DNA from: Pseudomonas putida
GTDB lineage: Bacteria; Pseudomonadota; Gammaproteobacteria; Pseudomonadales; Pseudomonadaceae
Assembly (NCBI GenBank): GCA_041879295.1
Contig: CP047152.1
Coordinates: 451,001-515,000, forward strand
DNA length: 64,000 nucleotides
Direction of reading: 5' to 3'
The notes under the pieces: generated by a model
What the model was told of the DNA's origin: nothing
What the model saw: only the letters and a program-made list of their open reading frames with translations
Databases searched by the model: none
Shown here: piece by piece, positions 51,655 through 62,380 of the stretch
Layout of the letters: every line of letters starts with the position of its first letter
How positions within the stretch are numbered: the first letter of the stretch is position 1
Program-made: the position numbers and the translations under genes

Positions 51655-52077
51655 ATGAAGGCACGTATCCAGTGGGCCGGTGAGGCAATGTTCCTCGGCG
51701 AATCGGGGAGCGGCCATGTCGTCGTGATGGACGGCCCGCCCGAGGCCGGCGGCCGCAACCTGGGCGTGCGACCGATGGAAATGCTGTTGCTGGGCCTGGG
51801 TGGCTGCAGCAGCTTTGACGTGGTGAGCATTCTGAAGAAGTCGCGCCAGGCAGTGGAAAGCTGTGAGGCATTTCTTGAAGCGGAGCGCGCCAGCGAAGAC
51901 CCCAAGGTGTTCACCAAGATTCACATGAACTTCGTGGTTAAAGGGCGTGGGCTGAAAGAAGCGCAGGTCAAGCGGGCGGTGGAGCTGTCGGCGGAAAAGT
52001 ACTGCTCGGCTTCGATCATGCTTGAGCGTGCCGGGGTTGAGATTACCCATGGGTATGAAATCGTAGAGCTGGGTTAA
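51655..52077 (+). CDS. OsmC family protein
   Basis: A 140-residue OsmC/Ohr-fold protein with the two redox cysteines, C51 in LGGCSSFDV and C117 in EKYCSAS. Family members reduce organic hydroperoxides with dihydrolipoyl cofactors. This small YhfA-like branch is often next to crp, as here (divergent, 191 bases between starts), and its substrate is unproven. Confidence 0.88.
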   Translation: MKARIQWAGEAMFLGESGSGHVVVMDGPPEAGGRNLGVRPMEMLLLGLGGCSSFDVVSILKKSRQAVESCEAFLEAERASEDPKVFTKIHMNFVVKGRGLKEAQVKRAVELSAEKYCSASIMLERAGVEITHGYEIVELG

Positions 52078-52105
52078 GGCTGAGATTCCGGCGCCGCTTT
52101 GCAGC

Positions 52106-52137
52106 CCTTGAGGGAGCGGGTGAAGCCGCTCCCACAT
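52106..52137. repeat. Single REP hairpin
   Basis: GAGGGAGCGGGTGAAGCCGCTCCCACA: one REP unit in the gap between the convergent osmC-like and DUF2157 genes. Confidence 0.75.
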
Positions 52138-52153
52138 ACTGCCCGGCCGACCT

Positions 52154-53194
52154 TCAGTTGCGCAGCGCCGGAAGGGCCATTCGCAACCATTGCGGAAGAT
52201 TGCTTCTTAGCGCCTGGCTCAACCGCTCCCGGCGCTTTTGGTAAACCAGGCCAAGCCAGATAACCCCCAGCCCGATCATGGTTAGCACCACCGGGAACAG
52301 CAACGACTGGGCAAACACCTCGTACGACAGATATCCCAGATAAGCCGCCACCCCCAGTGCACCAAACACCATGAACACCGGCCGGCGCAGCAGTACCGCC
52401 ATGCCCATCAGCGCAATGTTGATCAGGCAGTACAGGGCCTTGCCCAACTCACTGCCGCTGTCCAGCAGCGTCAACCCGCCCCAGAATGCTGCCAGCCCGG
52501 CGAGGTAACCCCAACGGGCGTAGTCCTCACGCGTGCGGCCGTCTATCACGAGGAAAACCACCAGCAAGCCCAGCCCAAACCACAGGGATACCTGGCGACG
52601 CTGCTCCCAACTGAACGGGGAGCCGAAGAACCACTCGCTAAGGTCCATCGACATGAACCACAAGGCCACGGCGATTGGCATGACAACGAACGGGTAGGGG
52701 ATCAGCCGAAGCATTAGCAGCCCGGCAAGCACCGTGGCTGCTTCCATCGCCAGCCAGCCACCCTGCACGTAGGTGTAGTACTGGTGGTAGTCGGCCTGCG
52801 CATCGTCCAGTGGCCACCAGCCGAGCATGCGTTCGATAGCGAATACCGCCAGCGGCACGATGCTGACGGCTACTGCTGCCAGCACGCCAGCGGCGACGGG
52901 CTGGGCGCGGCGTTGCAGATTGAGGGCGAACAAGGTGATCAGCAGGATATAGAGGCTGGCGATGATCAACAGCGCGCTGTCACCGAGGCTCATCCAGGCC
53001 TCGGTGAGCAACCAACCCATTGCCGCCATGATCAGCATGGCGCCAAAGTAGAAGGCAACATGGGCCAGCTGAAAGCTGCCACGTGGTGTGGGCTGCTGGC
53101 GCAGGAATGCCAACAGGCTTTGGTCCTGGCCTGGTTGGAGAATGCCTGCTTGCACGGCGCGCGCCAGGTCCTTGGCGTCGAATCGATCCGTCAT
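52154..53194 (-). CDS. DUF2157 domain-containing membrane protein
   Basis: A 346-residue protein with an N-terminal cytosolic stretch (about 1-40, DLARAVQAGILQPGQ, typical of DUF2157) and about nine hydrophobic helices over the remainder. There is no enzyme motif. It lies 10 bases downstream of coq7 on the same strand, so co-transcription is likely, but a link to ubiquinone synthesis is not shown. Confidence 0.8.
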   Translation of the reverse strand: MTDRFDAKDLARAVQAGILQPGQDQSLLAFLRQQPTPRGSFQLAHVAFYFGAMLIMAAMGWLLTEAWMSLGDSALLIIASLYILLITLFALNLQRRAQPVAAGVLAAVAVSIVPLAVFAIERMLGWWPLDDAQADYHQYYTYVQGGWLAMEAATVLAGLLMLRLIPYPFVVMPIAVALWFMSMDLSEWFFGSPFSWEQRRQVSLWFGLGLLVVFLVIDGRTREDYARWGYLAGLAAFWGGLTLLDSGSELGKALYCLINIALMGMAVLLRRPVFMVFGALGVAAYLGYLSYEVFAQSLLFPVVLTMIGLGVIWLGLVYQKRRERLSQALRSNLPQWLRMALPALRN

Positions 53195-53204
53195 GGTGAT
53201 GCCT

Positions 53205-53852
53205 TCAGATGCGGTATGTGCTTTTGGTCATGACCTTGGCCAGCAAGCTCATGCCAAAGCGGACGGGGGCCGGGAAGCGATAACCACCGGCCTCCAGTGC
53301 AGACTCGGCGTGCTGCTCTTCGTCGATGCGCATTTGCTCGAGAATGGCCCGGGATTTTTCATCTTCGTGCGGGAGCTGCTCCAGGTGCTCGTCGAGGTGC
53401 TTGCACACCTGATGTTCGGTAGCGGCGACGAAGCCCAGGCTGACCTTGTCGCTGACCAGCCCGGCCAGTGCGCCAATGCCGAACGACATGCCGTAGAACA
53501 GAGGGTTGAGCACGCTCGGGTGGCTGTTCAGCTGGCGAATGCGCTGTTCGCACCAGGCCAGGTGGTCGATTTCTTCCTCAGCGGCATGCTCCATGGCCTT
53601 GCGCACTTCCGGCAACTTGGCGGTCAGGGCCTGGCCTTGGTACAACGCCTGGGCGCAGACTTCACCGGTATGGTTGATGCGCATCAGCCCGGCAATATGA
53701 CGGGCCTGTTGCTCGTCCAGGTCAGCGTCTGGCTGGACGATGGCCGGCGATGGCCGGGCGGGTTGGCCGCTGAATGGCAGCAAGGTGCGCATGGCAGTAT
53801 CGGCCTGCAGCAACAAGCGGTCGAGCGGCGAGTAGTGACGTTCGGTAGCCAT
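53205..53852 (-). CDS. coq7: 2-polyprenyl-3-methyl-6-methoxy-1,4-benzoquinone monooxygenase
   Basis: Coq7, 215 residues, is a di-iron hydroxylase acting late in ubiquinone synthesis, replacing E. coli UbiF. The iron ligands are visible in [39 protein letters not shown] and [12 protein letters not shown] 53852 follows GGAGGTG; the frame is open five codons further up. The product is predicted to be peripheral at the inner membrane. Confidence 0.95.
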   Translation of the reverse strand: MATERHYSPLDRLLLQADTAMRTLLPFSGQPARPSPAIVQPDADLDEQQARHIAGLMRINHTGEVCAQALYQGQALTAKLPEVRKAMEHAAEEEIDHLAWCEQRIRQLNSHPSVLNPLFYGMSFGIGALAGLVSDKVSLGFVAATEHQVCKHLDEHLEQLPHEDEKSRAILEQMRIDEEQHAESALEAGGYRFPAPVRFGMSLLAKVMTKSTYRI

Positions 53853-53917
53853 CGGGCACCTCCGCAAGAATGTGCCCGACAGTTTACCGCAATAGCGGCG
53901 GGGTCGCTTGCCGTGGG

Positions 53918-54256
53918 TCAGCCCGGTGGCCAGTTCATCTGGCGCTGGCCAAGCACGTGCATATGGATGTGGTAGACGGTCTGGCCGCCTTTGGGGTTGC
54001 AGTTCATGACCACGCGGAAACCTTCCTCGCAGCCTTGTTCGACAGCCAGGCGCTGGGCGGTGAACAGGATGTGGCCAGCCAGGGCCTTGTCTTCTTCGGT
54101 CAGGTCATTGAGGGTGCGAATGTGCTTTTTCGGGATGACCAGAAAATGTACCGGTGCCGCGGGTGCAATGTCCTTGAAGGCCAGGATCTGGTCGTCTTCA
54201 TAGATGATATCTGCCGGGATTTCCCGGTTGATGATTTTGAGGAATAGATCGTCCAC
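53918..54256 (-). CDS. HIT family (HinT-like) nucleotide hydrolase
   Basis: A 112-residue histidine-triad protein, [19 protein letters not shown] at the start and the HxHxH motif in YHIHMHVLG. HinT homologues hydrolyse adenosine 5'-phosphoramidates and aminoacyl-adenylates. It ends with WPPG as many HinT proteins do. It is an independent leftward unit between coq7 and the SDR gene. Confidence 0.93.
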   Translation of the reverse strand: MDDLFLKIINREIPADIIYEDDQILAFKDIAPAAPVHFLVIPKKHIRTLNDLTEEDKALAGHILFTAQRLAVEQGCEEGFRVVMNCNPKGGQTVYHIHMHVLGQRQMNWPPG

Positions 54257-54319
54257 AGCACTTGCTCCATGGTGAGGGTCGGGCCGAGTTTACTCAGCCG
54301 GGCGCCGCTCGCCCAGTGG

Positions 54320-55102
54320 CTATTCCATGCCTAAGGGGCAATAGCGGCGGTGGATGGCCCCGGCCAGCTTGCGCACCAGCCAGCGCGGCAGCAGCCGCGG
54401 GGCGAACGCCAGCCAGCGGTTGCGCCGACCGGGCATGATCAGCGCGCGGTTCTTGTCCAGTGCCCGCACGGTGTACAGCGCCACTTCCTCTGGGCTGAGA
54501 CAGCGCGGCTTGCCATCGAGCCGCGCAATGCGCCTGCGTGCGGAGCGTACTGGGCCAGGGCACAGTACCGAGACCTTGATGCCGGTGCGTTTCAGTTCTT
54601 CGCGCAGGGCCTGGGAAAAGCTCAAAACGTAGGCCTTGCTGGCGGCATAGGCGGCCATCCATGGGCCAGGCGCCACCCCGGCCAGGCCGGCGACGTTGAG
54701 AATCTGCCCGCCACCCTGCACAGCCATCAGGTTACCGATGGCGTGGCACAGGCGGCTCAGGGCCAGCACGTTGACCTCCAGCAGGTCTTGTTCGTCGGCC
54801 CATTCATGGGCCAGGAACGGCCCATAGGTGCGCAAGCCCGCGCAGTTGACCAGCAAATCGATACGCCGCTCACCTTCTTCCAGCTCTAGCACGAAGCCTG
54901 AAAGGCGCAACGGCTGACTGAGGTCGCAGGCGCGGAACAGCACCTCGACACCAAAACGCTGGGTCAGCTCCATGGCGACAGGCTCCAGCGTTTCTCGTTG
55001 GCGTGCCACCAGGATCAGGTTGCGCCCGCGCCGTGCCAGCGCTTCCGCCAAGGCCAGGCCCAGGCCGCTGGAAGCACCAGTGATCATGGCGTAACGGGTC
55101 AT
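54320..55102 (-). CDS. Short-chain dehydrogenase/reductase
   Basis: A 260-residue classical SDR. The cofactor loop TGASSGLGLALAEALA is at about 8-23, the AGLxxYG-like NCAGLRTYG at about 86, and the YxxxK active site in YAASKAYVLSFSQAL. The substrate is unknown; the C-terminus (about 205-260) is basic and rich in Arg, Pro and Trp. ATG 55102 has AGGAGCC upstream. It lies 67 bases after the nitronate monooxygenase gene on the same strand. Confidence 0.88.
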   Translation of the reverse strand: MTRYAMITGASSGLGLALAEALARRGRNLILVARQRETLEPVAMELTQRFGVEVLFRACDLSQPLRLSGFVLELEEGERRIDLLVNCAGLRTYGPFLAHEWADEQDLLEVNVLALSRLCHAIGNLMAVQGGGQILNVAGLAGVAPGPWMAAYAASKAYVLSFSQALREELKRTGIKVSVLCPGPVRSARRRIARLDGKPRCLSPEEVALYTVRALDKNRALIMPGRRNRWLAFAPRLLPRWLVRKLAGAIHRRYCPLGME

Positions 55103-55169
55103 GCAAGGCTCCTGGGGGCGGAAGAGGGCGCCTAGTGTACAACTTGCCCGTGCAAGGTGTTGCCTTTTG

Positions 55170-56126
55170 CTACAAGGTGCTGGCGCGCAAAACCTGGCAG
55201 CGTTCCAGGGCTTGTCGGTACTCGCCATGCAGGCGCTCGATCAATGCGCTGGCGCTGGGCAGGTCATGGATGGCTCCGACGCCCTGGCCCGCTGACCATA
55301 CGGTCTTCCAGGCCTTGGCTTCGTCATCGATTGGCTTGAGCTTGCCTTGCACCTGCCCCCCCTTGAGGGCGTTCATGTCGTAGCCGGCCTGCTCCAGGCT
55401 CTGGCGCAGGAAGCTGGCTGGGATGCCGGACACCACTGGGGTGTGGATGATGTCGGCGGCATGGGCATCCAGCAGCATCTGTTTGTAGGCGCCCTGGGCC
55501 TGGCTTTCTGTGGTGGCTATGAAGCGCGTGCCCATGTACACCAGGTCCGCCCCCAGCAGTTGTGCGGCCAGGATTTCGTGGCCGTGGTTGATGCAGCCAG
55601 CCAGCAACAGGGTCTTGTCGAAGAACTGGCGAATTTCTGCGGCCAGGGCGAACGGGCTCCAGGTGCCGGCATGGCCGCCTGCGCCTGCGGCGACGGCGAT
55701 AAGGCCATCGACACCGGCTTCGGCTGCTTTCTCGGCATGCCGGCGGGTGGTGACATCGTGGAGGACCAGGCCGCCGTAGTCGTGTACGGCATCGACCACT
55801 TCCTTTACTGCCCCCAGGCTGGTGATAACGATTGGGACACGGTGTGCGACGCACAAAGCCAAGTCGGCCTGCAGGCGCGGGTTGGTCGGGTGGACGATCA
55901 GGTTGACAGCGTAGGGCGCTGGCGCCTGCAGTTGAGCCAGGCCTGCCTCGATCTCTTCCAGCCAAGCCTTGAAGCCAGCGCTGTCGCGTTGGTTCAGGGC
56001 CGGGAAACTGCCAACCACGCCGCTGGCGCAGCAGGCCAGCACCAGTTGGGGGTTGGAAATGAGGAACATCGGCGCGGCAACCACGGGCAGCCGCAGGCGT
56101 TGCTCGAGCGAGGCAGGTAGCGACAT
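55170..56126 (-). CDS. Nitronate monooxygenase (2-nitropropane dioxygenase family)
   Basis: A 318-residue FMN-dependent TIM-barrel protein: LPVVAAPMFLISNPQLVLA at the start, DVTTRRHAEKAAEAGVDGLIAV, AGGHAGTWSPFAL (FMN phosphate/catalytic region) and GADLVYMGTRFIATTES. The family oxidises alkyl nitronates such as propionate 3-nitronate. Its physiological role is uncertain. It lies 28 bases after hemJ on the same strand and may be part of that unit. Confidence 0.88.
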   Translation of the reverse strand: MSLPASLEQRLRLPVVAAPMFLISNPQLVLACCASGVVGSFPALNQRDSAGFKAWLEEIEAGLAQLQAPAPYAVNLIVHPTNPRLQADLALCVAHRVPIVITSLGAVKEVVDAVHDYGGLVLHDVTTRRHAEKAAEAGVDGLIAVAAGAGGHAGTWSPFALAAEIRQFFDKTLLLAGCINHGHEILAAQLLGADLVYMGTRFIATTESQAQGAYKQMLLDAHAADIIHTPVVSGIPASFLRQSLEQAGYDMNALKGGQVQGKLKPIDDEAKAWKTVWSAGQGVGAIHDLPSASALIERLHGEYRQALERCQVLRASTL

Positions 56127-56154
56127 GGCAAGGCTCCTTGAGCGGGGGGCTATG

Positions 56155-56580
56155 TCAGAACGGTTTCACCACCACCAGAATGACGATACCCAGCAGGATC
56201 AGCACGGGCACTTCGTTGAACCAGCGATAGTAGACGTGGCTGCGGGTGTTGGTGCCATTGGCGAAGCGTTTGCGCTGGGCACCGCACACATGATGGTAGC
56301 CGGTCAGCAGGATGACCAGGGTGAGCTTGGCATGCAGCCACCCCTGGCTCAGCCAGCCGGGATTGAGGTACAGCATCCAGGCGCCAAAGACGTAGGTGGC
56401 GATCATCGCCGGGTTCATGATGCCGCGATACAGCTTGCGCTCCATGGTCACGAAGCGTTCCTGGCTGATGCTGTCCTGGCTCTGGGCGTGGTAGACGAAC
56501 AGCCTGGGCAGGTAGAACAGGCCGGCGAACCAGCAGACCACGCTGACGATATGCAGCGCTTTGATCCATAGGTAAAGCAT
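56155..56580 (-). CDS. hemJ: Protoporphyrinogen IX oxidase HemJ
   Basis: HemJ (UPF0093), 141 residues with four predicted transmembrane helices. The N-terminal WIKALHIVSVVCWFAGLFYLPRLFVYH and the GWLHAKLTLVILLTGYHH segment carry conserved histidines. HemJ oxidises protoporphyrinogen IX in heme synthesis in bacteria lacking HemG/HemY. It is transcribed divergently from argC, with 142 bases between them. Confidence 0.93.
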   Translation of the reverse strand: MLYLWIKALHIVSVVCWFAGLFYLPRLFVYHAQSQDSISQERFVTMERKLYRGIMNPAMIATYVFGAWMLYLNPGWLSQGWLHAKLTLVILLTGYHHVCGAQRKRFANGTNTRSHVYYRWFNEVPVLILLGIVILVVVKPF

Positions 56581-56722
56581 GGAGGGAGTTCCTTCAGGTA
56601 ATCACGGTCGTCAGATAGTAGTGGTCAAGCGCCCGAAGGGTCACCCGAAGAGTTGTTACAGGCGCCCCGCGCCCCTATTATCGTGCGCTTTCCAGACGGC
56701 TCGTTGATAAGGGGCAAGCGTT

Positions 56723-57757
56723 ATGATCAAGGTCGGTATCGTCGGCGGCACGGGTTACACCGGCGTCGAACTGTTGCGTCTGCTGGCACAGCATCCACAG
56801 GCCGAAGTGGCGGTCATCACTTCGCGCTCCGAGGCGGGCGTGGCGGTGGCGGACATGTACCCGAACCTGCGCGGCCATTATGACGGGTTGGCGTTCAGCG
56901 TGCCGGACAGCAAGGCTCTGGCCGCCTGCGATGTGGTGTTCTTCGCCACGCCGCATGGTGTTGCCCACGCCCTGGCTGGTGAGCTGCTGGCGGCCGGCAC
57001 CAAGGTGATCGACCTGTCGGCCGACTTCCGCCTGCAGGATGCCGCCGAGTGGGGCAAGTGGTACGGTCAGCCGCATGGCGCGCCAGAGCTGCTCAAGGAC
57101 GCTGTGTATGGCCTGCCTGAAGTCAACCGCGAGAAGATCCGCCAGGCACGCCTGATCGCTGTGCCGGGTTGCTATCCGACCGCCACCCAGCTGGGCTTCC
57201 TGCCGCTGCTGGAAGCAGGGCTGGCTGACCCATCGCGCCTGATCGCCGACTGCAAGTCGGGCGTCAGCGGTGCAGGCCGCGGTGCGGCTGTGGGCTCGCT
57301 GTTCTGCGAAGCCGGCGAAAGCATGAAAGCATACGCGGTAAAGGGTCATCGCCACCTGCCGGAGATCAGCCAGGGCTTGCGCCTGGCCGCGGGCAAGGAC
57401 ATCGGGCTGACTTTCGTGCCGCATCTGACGCCAATGATCCGCGGCATCCATGCCACCCTGTACGCGAATGTGGTCGATACCTCGGTCGACCTGCAGGCCC
57501 TGTACGAGAAGCGCTACGCCGACGAACCGTTCGTCGACGTGATGCCAGCTGGCAGCCACCCGGAAACCCGCAGCGTGCGCGGCGCCAACGTTTGTCGCAT
57601 TGCGGTTCATCGCCCGCAGGGTGGTGACCTGGTGGTGGTGCTGTCGGTGATCGACAACCTGGTCAAGGGCGCCTCCGGCCAGGCGGTACAGAACCTCAAC
57701 ATTCTGTTCGGCCTGGATGAGCGCATGGGCCTGTCCCATGCCGGCTTGCTGCCGTAA
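56723..57757 (+). CDS. argC: N-acetyl-gamma-glutamyl-phosphate reductase
   Basis: ArgC, 344 residues, reduces N-acetylglutamyl 5-phosphate to the semialdehyde in arginine synthesis. NADP-binding [15 protein letters not shown], the catalytic C150 in [18 protein letters not shown] and HLTPMIRGI are all visible. It ends in a strong terminator and is a single-gene unit. Confidence 0.97.
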   Translation: MIKVGIVGGTGYTGVELLRLLAQHPQAEVAVITSRSEAGVAVADMYPNLRGHYDGLAFSVPDSKALAACDVVFFATPHGVAHALAGELLAAGTKVIDLSADFRLQDAAEWGKWYGQPHGAPELLKDAVYGLPEVNREKIRQARLIAVPGCYPTATQLGFLPLLEAGLADPSRLIADCKSGVSGAGRGAAVGSLFCEAGESMKAYAVKGHRHLPEISQGLRLAAGKDIGLTFVPHLTPMIRGIHATLYANVVDTSVDLQALYEKRYADEPFVDVMPAGSHPETRSVRGANVCRIAVHRPQGGDLVVVLSVIDNLVKGASGQAVQNLNILFGLDERMGLSHAGLLP

Positions 57758-57771
57758 GCAGCCAGCGTTCG

Positions 57772-57799
57772 AAAAGGCCCGCGTCGTGCGGGCCTTTTT
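57772..57799 (+). terminator. Rho-independent terminator of argC
   Basis: AAAAGGCCCGC-GTCGT-GCGGGCC followed by TTTTTG, 15 bases after the argC stop. Confidence 0.92.
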
Positions 57800-57823
57800 G
57801 TATGTCGCGACTAAAGCCGCACA

Positions 57824-57857
57824 ATTCTTGACCGATTTTCTCGGGAAAGCGGATAAT
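57824..57857 (+). promoter_or_regulatory. erpA promoter with candidate IscR site
   Basis: TTGACC (57828-57833) and GATAAT (57852-57857) are spaced by 18 bases, 47 bases before the erpA ATG. The 25 bases at 57824-57848 (ATTCTTGACCG, ATT, TTCTCGGGAAA) resemble the type 1 IscR binding site and overlap the -35 box, which would allow repression by [2Fe-2S]-IscR. This is a match by eye only. Confidence 0.55.
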
Positions 57858-57903
57858 GCGCGTCATCGAGTTTTATGGCGGCTACCGCGCCGGGAGAATC
57901 AAC

Positions 57904-58254
57904 ATGAGTGTCGAAACCTTCACCCCTACCGGCCTGGAGTTCACCCATGGGGCAGCCCAGAAGGTGAAAAACCTGGTCAATGAGGAAGGCAATGAACGTC
58001 TGAAACTGCGGGTGTTCGTGACCGGTGGTGGTTGCTCGGGCTTCCAGTATGGCTTTACGTTTGATGAGGATGTGGCCGAAGATGACACCATCGTCGAGCG
58101 CGAGGGCGTTTCCCTGGTGGTCGACCCGATGAGCTTCCAGTACCTGGCCGGCGCCGAAGTGGACTACCAGGAAGGCCTGGAAGGCTCGCGTTTCGTGATC
58201 AAGAATCCGAATGCCGCCACCACCTGTGGTTGCGGCTCGTCGTTCTCGATCTAA
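57904..58254 (+). CDS. erpA: Iron-sulfur cluster insertion protein ErpA
   Basis: ErpA, 116 residues, is an A-type carrier that delivers Fe-S clusters, for example to IspG/IspH. The three ligand cysteines C44, C108 and C110 are present ([18 protein letters not shown]). The start at ATG 57904 follows GGGAGAATCAAC; the frame extends 16 codons up. It is monocistronic between two terminators. Confidence 0.96.
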   Translation: MSVETFTPTGLEFTHGAAQKVKNLVNEEGNERLKLRVFVTGGGCSGFQYGFTFDEDVAEDDTIVEREGVSLVVDPMSFQYLAGAEVDYQEGLEGSRFVIKNPNAATTCGCGSSFSI

Positions 58255-58270
58255 GGCTTCGCCAGAAAGC

Positions 58271-58299
58271 AAAACGCCGCGCAATTGCGCGGCGTTTTG
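58271..58299. terminator. Bidirectional terminator between erpA and anmK
   Basis: AAAACGCCGCGCAATTGCGCGGCGTTTT: a long perfect palindrome with A and T tracts, suited to both convergent genes. Confidence 0.93.
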
Positions 58300-58315
58300 A
58301 TTTCCGGCGAAGCGG

Positions 58316-59410
<1,095 letters not shown>

Positions 59411-60820
59411 TTAGCGCTTGTTCGCTGCGAGCATGGTTGCCTTTTCCTGGTCCATACGGGCAATCAGTGGTTGGCTCTGCTGCAGGAAGCGCTGGCGCTC
59501 GTTTCTGGCGATCGGGTCGGCCATCGGCACTTTCTGGCTCAGCGGGTCGACGTGCACACCGTTGACCTGAAACTCGTAGTGCAGGTGCGGTCCGGTGGAC
59601 AGGCCAGTGGTGCCGATATAGCCAATGATCTGGCCCTGCTTGACCGTGCTGCCAGTCTTGATGCCCTTGGCGAAGCCCTGCATGTGGCCGTACAGCGTCT
59701 TGTAACGGTTCCCGTGCTGGATAATCACGGTATTACCGTAGCCACCTCGGCGACCGGCCAGCTCGATACGGCCGTCACCAGCTGCCTTGATCGGCGTACC
59801 GCGGGGAGCTGCGTAGTCGACACCCTTGTGGGCGCGGATCTTGTTCAGGATCGGGTGTTTGCGGCCGGCGGAAAAGCGTGAGCTGATGCGGGCGAAGTCG
59901 ACCGGGGTACGGATGAAGGCCTTGCGCAGGCTGTTGCCGTCGGCGGTGTAGTAGCTCGTGTTGCCCTGCTTGTTGGTATAGCGCACGGCGGTGTAGGTCT
60001 TGCCGCGGTTGGTGAAGCGGGCGGACAGGATATTGCCGGTGCCGACGACCTTGCCGTCCATCACTTTCTGCTCATAGACCACGTCGAATTCGTCGCCCGG
60101 GCGAATGTCCTGAGCGAAGTCGATGTCGTAACCCAGCACGCGGGCCAGGCTCATCGTTGTGCTGTGGGACAGGCCGGCGCGCTGGGCTGATGCCGACAGC
60201 GAACTCTTGATCACTCCGTGGGCATAGGCGGTACGCACCACCGGCTTGATGATGTCCCGATTGAAGGTGTAGCCCTTGGCGGTCTTGGTCAGGTGAATGG
60301 TTTCGAGGCTGCTGACCTTGCTGCTCAGGCTGGCCAGTTGGCCATCCTTGTCGAGCTCGAACTGCAGCACTTGGCCGTGCTTGAGCTGGCTGAACTGCTT
60401 GGCCTGCTTGTTACTTGCCAGCACGTCATGCACTGCATTGGCCGGCAGGCCAACCTTGGCGAACAGGGTTGACAGTGTATCGCCACGGGCCACGGTGATC
60501 TCGCGGTGGCCTGGTGCTTTGGCAGGTTCGGCGGCCGGGGCTTTCTGTTCGGCCTTCTGAGTCTCGGGGGCAGCGTCTTCGATCAGGGCGAAAGGCGATG
60601 TTTGCCCGTCTTCTGCCTGCACCAGCGGCGCAGCACGTGACTCGCCTTTAAGCTGCTCGGCAGGGCTCTCCAGCTCGAGGTTGAGGGTGGTTTTCTTGGC
60701 TTCCACTTCGCTGGATGGAAACACTAGCAGAGCCAAGCTGAGCAGGGCGGCAATGCCGCTGGCGGCCAACAGATGGCTTTTCGGATAAAGCGGGGGCGCT
60801 TTAGGCGGTTCGTTGGTCAT
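59411..60820 (-). CDS. Peptidoglycan endopeptidase, M23 family (MepM-like)
   Basis: A 469-residue protein with an inner-membrane anchor (about 17-35), a linker, an OapA/LysM-like domain (about 115-190, ITVARGDTLSTLF), a Csd3-like middle domain and the C-terminal M23 peptidase (about 330-430). Zinc ligands are in HKGVDYAAP and GPHLHYEF, with YGHM between. The family cuts D-Ala-mDAP cross-links during wall growth; the P. aeruginosa homologue in the same place is called MepM. ATG 60820 lies 31 codons into a longer open frame. The pairing with anmK fits a murein turnover role. Confidence 0.92.
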   Translation of the reverse strand: MTNEPPKAPPLYPKSHLLAASGIAALLSLALLVFPSSEVEAKKTTLNLELESPAEQLKGESRAAPLVQAEDGQTSPFALIEDAAPETQKAEQKAPAAEPAKAPGHREITVARGDTLSTLFAKVGLPANAVHDVLASNKQAKQFSQLKHGQVLQFELDKDGQLASLSSKVSSLETIHLTKTAKGYTFNRDIIKPVVRTAYAHGVIKSSLSASAQRAGLSHSTTMSLARVLGYDIDFAQDIRPGDEFDVVYEQKVMDGKVVGTGNILSARFTNRGKTYTAVRYTNKQGNTSYYTADGNSLRKAFIRTPVDFARISSRFSAGRKHPILNKIRAHKGVDYAAPRGTPIKAAGDGRIELAGRRGGYGNTVIIQHGNRYKTLYGHMQGFAKGIKTGSTVKQGQIIGYIGTTGLSTGPHLHYEFQVNGVHVDPLSQKVPMADPIARNERQRFLQQSQPLIARMDQEKATMLAANKR

Positions 60821-61032
60821 AGGCAAGGTGACTTTGAAAAAGTGAAATGGAAAAGATGAATGACATGATGAAGATGAAATAACTGTATAAAATATAACCA
60901 AATCCATTTTCACGCAAGGGCGCGTAGACGCCGCAAGCCTGTGCCCGGGTCACATTCCTTTGCGAAACTTGTATTTGACGGCCGATCTTGTATGGTTGGC
61001 TCCCCCTGAATCTGAGCCTTGCGGGTTTGTCT

Positions 61033-62232
61033 ATGAAGTCGGTTGAAGAGCAGCTGGCGCTTATAAAGCGCGGTGCGGAAGAAGTACTGGTCGAGTCGGA
61101 ACTGGTGGAGAAGCTCAAGCGCGGCCAGCCTCTGCGCATCAAGGCTGGCTTCGACCCTACTGCACCTGACTTGCACCTTGGTCACACGGTACTGATCAAC
61201 AAGCTGCGTCAGTTCCAGGAGCTGGGCCATCAGGTCATCTTCCTGATCGGTGACTTCACCGGCATGATCGGCGACCCCAGTGGCAAAAGTGCCACCCGCC
61301 CGCCGCTGACGCGTGAGCAGGTGCTGGATAACGCCGAGACTTACAAGCAGCAGGTGTTCAAGATTCTCGATCCGGCCAAGACCGAAGTCGCGTTCAACTC
61401 CACCTGGATGGACAAGCTGACCCCAGCTGACTTCATTCGCCTGGCGTCGCAGTACACTGTGGCGCGCATGCTGGAGCGTGATGACTTCGACAAGCGTTAT
61501 ACCACCAACCAGCCGATTGCCATCCACGAGTTCCTATACCCGTTGGTGCAAGGCTATGACTCGGTGGCGCTGAAGGCGGATGTGGAGCTGGGTGGTACCG
61601 ACCAGAAGTTCAACCTGCTGATGGGGCGCGAGCTGCAGCGCGCCTATGGTCAGGAAGCGCAGAACATCGTGACCATGCCGCTGCTCGAGGGGCTCGACGG
61701 CGTGAAGAAGATGTCCAAGTCGCTGGGTAACTATGTCGGCATCCAGGAGGCGCCGGGGGTTATGTACAGCAAGCTGGTGTCTATCCCGGATACCCTGATG
61801 TGGCGCTACTTCGAGCTGCTGAGCTTCCGCTCGATGGAAGAAATCGAGCAGTTCCGTACCGACGTTGCCAACGGTGCCAATCCGCGTGACATCAAGATCA
61901 AGTTGGCAGAAGAAATCGTTGCGCGCTTCCATGGTGAAGAGGCGGCTGCCAATGCTCATCGTGCTGCGGGTAACCGTATGAAGGAAGGTGAGCTGCCGGA
62001 GGACTTGCCGGAGATCGAAGTGGCTGCGACAGAGGGGCTGCCGATCGCTGCCGTGCTGAACCGGGCCGGGTTGGTGAAGAACTCGGCACAGGCTCGTGAT
62101 TTGCTTAGTGGCGGCGCGGTGAAGGTTGATGGTGCCGTGGTCGACAAGGACTTCATGTTTGTCCTTGGTGCTACTCATGTATGCCAGGCGGGTAAGAAGT
62201 CGTTTGGCCGGGTTACCCTCAAGGCTGAGTGA
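61033..62232 (+). CDS. tyrS: Tyrosyl-tRNA synthetase (TyrZ type)
   Basis: A 399-residue class I synthetase: HLGH (HIGH motif) in PDLHLGHTV, the KMSKS motif in VKKMSKSLG, and a C-terminal S4 RNA-binding domain (about 335-399). It carries KMSKS rather than the KFGKT-type sequence of E. coli TyrS and is about 25 residues shorter, as in the TyrZ group of P. aeruginosa, which also lies just upstream of an rRNA operon. ATG 61033 ([12 protein letters not shown]) lies within a longer frame. Confidence 0.95.
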   Translation: MKSVEEQLALIKRGAEEVLVESELVEKLKRGQPLRIKAGFDPTAPDLHLGHTVLINKLRQFQELGHQVIFLIGDFTGMIGDPSGKSATRPPLTREQVLDNAETYKQQVFKILDPAKTEVAFNSTWMDKLTPADFIRLASQYTVARMLERDDFDKRYTTNQPIAIHEFLYPLVQGYDSVALKADVELGGTDQKFNLLMGRELQRAYGQEAQNIVTMPLLEGLDGVKKMSKSLGNYVGIQEAPGVMYSKLVSIPDTLMWRYFELLSFRSMEEIEQFRTDVANGANPRDIKIKLAEEIVARFHGEEAAANAHRAAGNRMKEGELPEDLPEIEVAATEGLPIAAVLNRAGLVKNSAQARDLLSGGAVKVDGAVVDKDFMFVLGATHVCQAGKKSFGRVTLKAE

Positions 62233-62259
62233 TTGGCTGGTGGTGTAGCTATATAGAAG

Positions 62260-62290
62260 CGGGGAGGCCGGTAGGTCTCCCCGTTTTGTT
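62260..62290 (+). terminator. Rho-independent terminator of tyrS
   Basis: CGGGGAGGCC-GGTA-GGTCTCCCCG forms a 10-bp stem with one G-T pair, followed by TTTTGTTTTT. Confidence 0.93.
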
Positions 62291-62380
62291 TTTGGGGTTT
62301 GGTTGTTGCTGTTGTAGGGGGAGAGGGCTGTTTTGAGAGGGCGTTGGCTATGAGATGTGTCCGCCACCACCTTTGCAGTG

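Noticed and set aside
60975..60996. TTGACG followed by TATGGT upstream of tyrS as a promoter
   Set aside because: The spacing is 10 bases, too short for sigma-70.
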